NCBI GenBank assembly: GCA_002633025.1
Contig: NMRB01000789.1
Span: 139,026-203,025, forward strand
Length of the DNA stretch: 64,000 nt
DNA from: Notospermus geniculatus
Lineage: Eukaryota > Nemertea > Pilidiophora > Heteronemertea > Lineidae
Direction: 5' to 3'
The position numbers were made by a program, and so were the translations under genes. Below, piece after piece: positions 63,500-64,000 of this stretch. The number at the start of each line of letters is the position of its first letter. Within the stretch, counting starts at the first letter, position 1. The notes below the pieces were generated by a model. It did not search any database. It was not told the DNA's origin and was given only the letters and a program-made list of their open reading frames with translations.

Positions 63500-64000
63500 T
63501 GTTCCCATGGCATGTGGTTGGGTCGACACCTACCTTGCTTAGGTCCGAGTATCTTCTTAGAGCAGGGTCATTCTGGCGCATCTCTTACATCGCATCTCTG
63601 AGGTGACTTGTTCCTGAAGTTGTTCACGGCCTTCACAAACCCTACCAAAACGAAAATGTTAAACTGTGGATAGTCAGAGTAGTATAATGCCTACATCCGC
63701 GCTGACAATAGCTGAGGTCGCTGGTTCGCTCACCGGTTGTACACGTAGCTTTTACCCACTGCACATGTCTGGGCGGGGGGGGGGGCAACTCAGTAGATAT
63801 TTTTGCTGGCATCCTTCTCACCCGAAACCGATTATTGGCGACTGACTGTCTTGAAAACAACAGCTATCAGTAGCCTTGTTTACACGACATAAAACCCCTC
63901 GTCGCACCCGGGCTTTTTCTGTCTATACCTGTTAAAAGCGCATCAGTACGTACGTTGCACAACTGACCTCCCTTCCGCTCCGCGCACCATCCGCGTACTA
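63500..64000. other. no gene seen
   Basis: A G-run lies at about 63773-63784. Short ORFs only. Confidence 0.4.

Overview
The window is animal genomic DNA from a repeat-rich, intron-rich genome, most likely a marine invertebrate deuterostome (echinoderm or hemichordate type). That placement is an inference. It rests on a short GT-AG exon encoding a conserved piece of the metazoan autophagy scaffold WDFY3, on several other small phase-compatible exons with classic splice sites, on the near absence of long ORFs, on very dense non-autonomous DNA transposons (MITEs), and on strong over-use of the palindromes TAGGCCTA and TACCGGTA. No prokaryotic operons, rRNA genes or CRISPR arrays are visible. 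Almost every longer open frame is either repeat sequence or an accident of a MITE arm.

Layout. 1-5.8 kb: tRNA-derived SINE pair, a ~92-bp minisatellite, a degenerate satellite, and a ~330-bp tandem unit that ends in a ~600-bp palindrome; three weak exon-like segments on the + strand. 5.8-8.6 kb: a long foldback element and a degenerate minisatellite. 8.6-17.6 kb: segmental repeats carrying five copies of one ~280-bp MITE family, a pogo/Tigger-like element (9604-10745) and an 843-bp transposon with perfect 41-bp inverted termini (14439-15281). 18-21.5 kb: a possible TCTCGCGAGA promoter, and a 34-bp palindromic insertion inside another MITE. 21909-22099: the WDFY3-like exon (+). 23619-23804: a convincing 3'-terminal coding exon (-) of an unrecognised gene. 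24-33 kb: MITEs, GC-rich patches, the 3' tail of a retroelement, and an array of nine exact TCAAGGTCA sites. 33.0-41.4 kb: a multi-exon coiled-coil gene on the - strand, six exons whose phases all agree, about 400 residues. 43.5-49.55 kb: a head-to-tail duplication whose two copies differ by clean transposon insertions. 49.6-56.6 kb: palindromes, tandem repeats and TTAA-flanked MITEs, including a self-nested one; a TATA/CCAAT promoter with a first exon (-) near 52.1-52.4 kb. 56952-57026: a first coding exon (-) with a promoter-like upstream. 57-64 kb: more MITEs, two tRNA-derived SINE-like sequences and a minisatellite.

The genes do not form a pathway; they are separate eukaryotic loci or parts of loci. 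The dominant biology is transposon traffic. At least nine MITE families are bounded by TTAA, several elements have 9-10-bp target duplications, and duplicated segments supply built-in empty sites that prove several insertions. Sequence quality is imperfect: a 48-base N gap at 42563-42610 and single ambiguous bases near 1576, 28916 and 51266.
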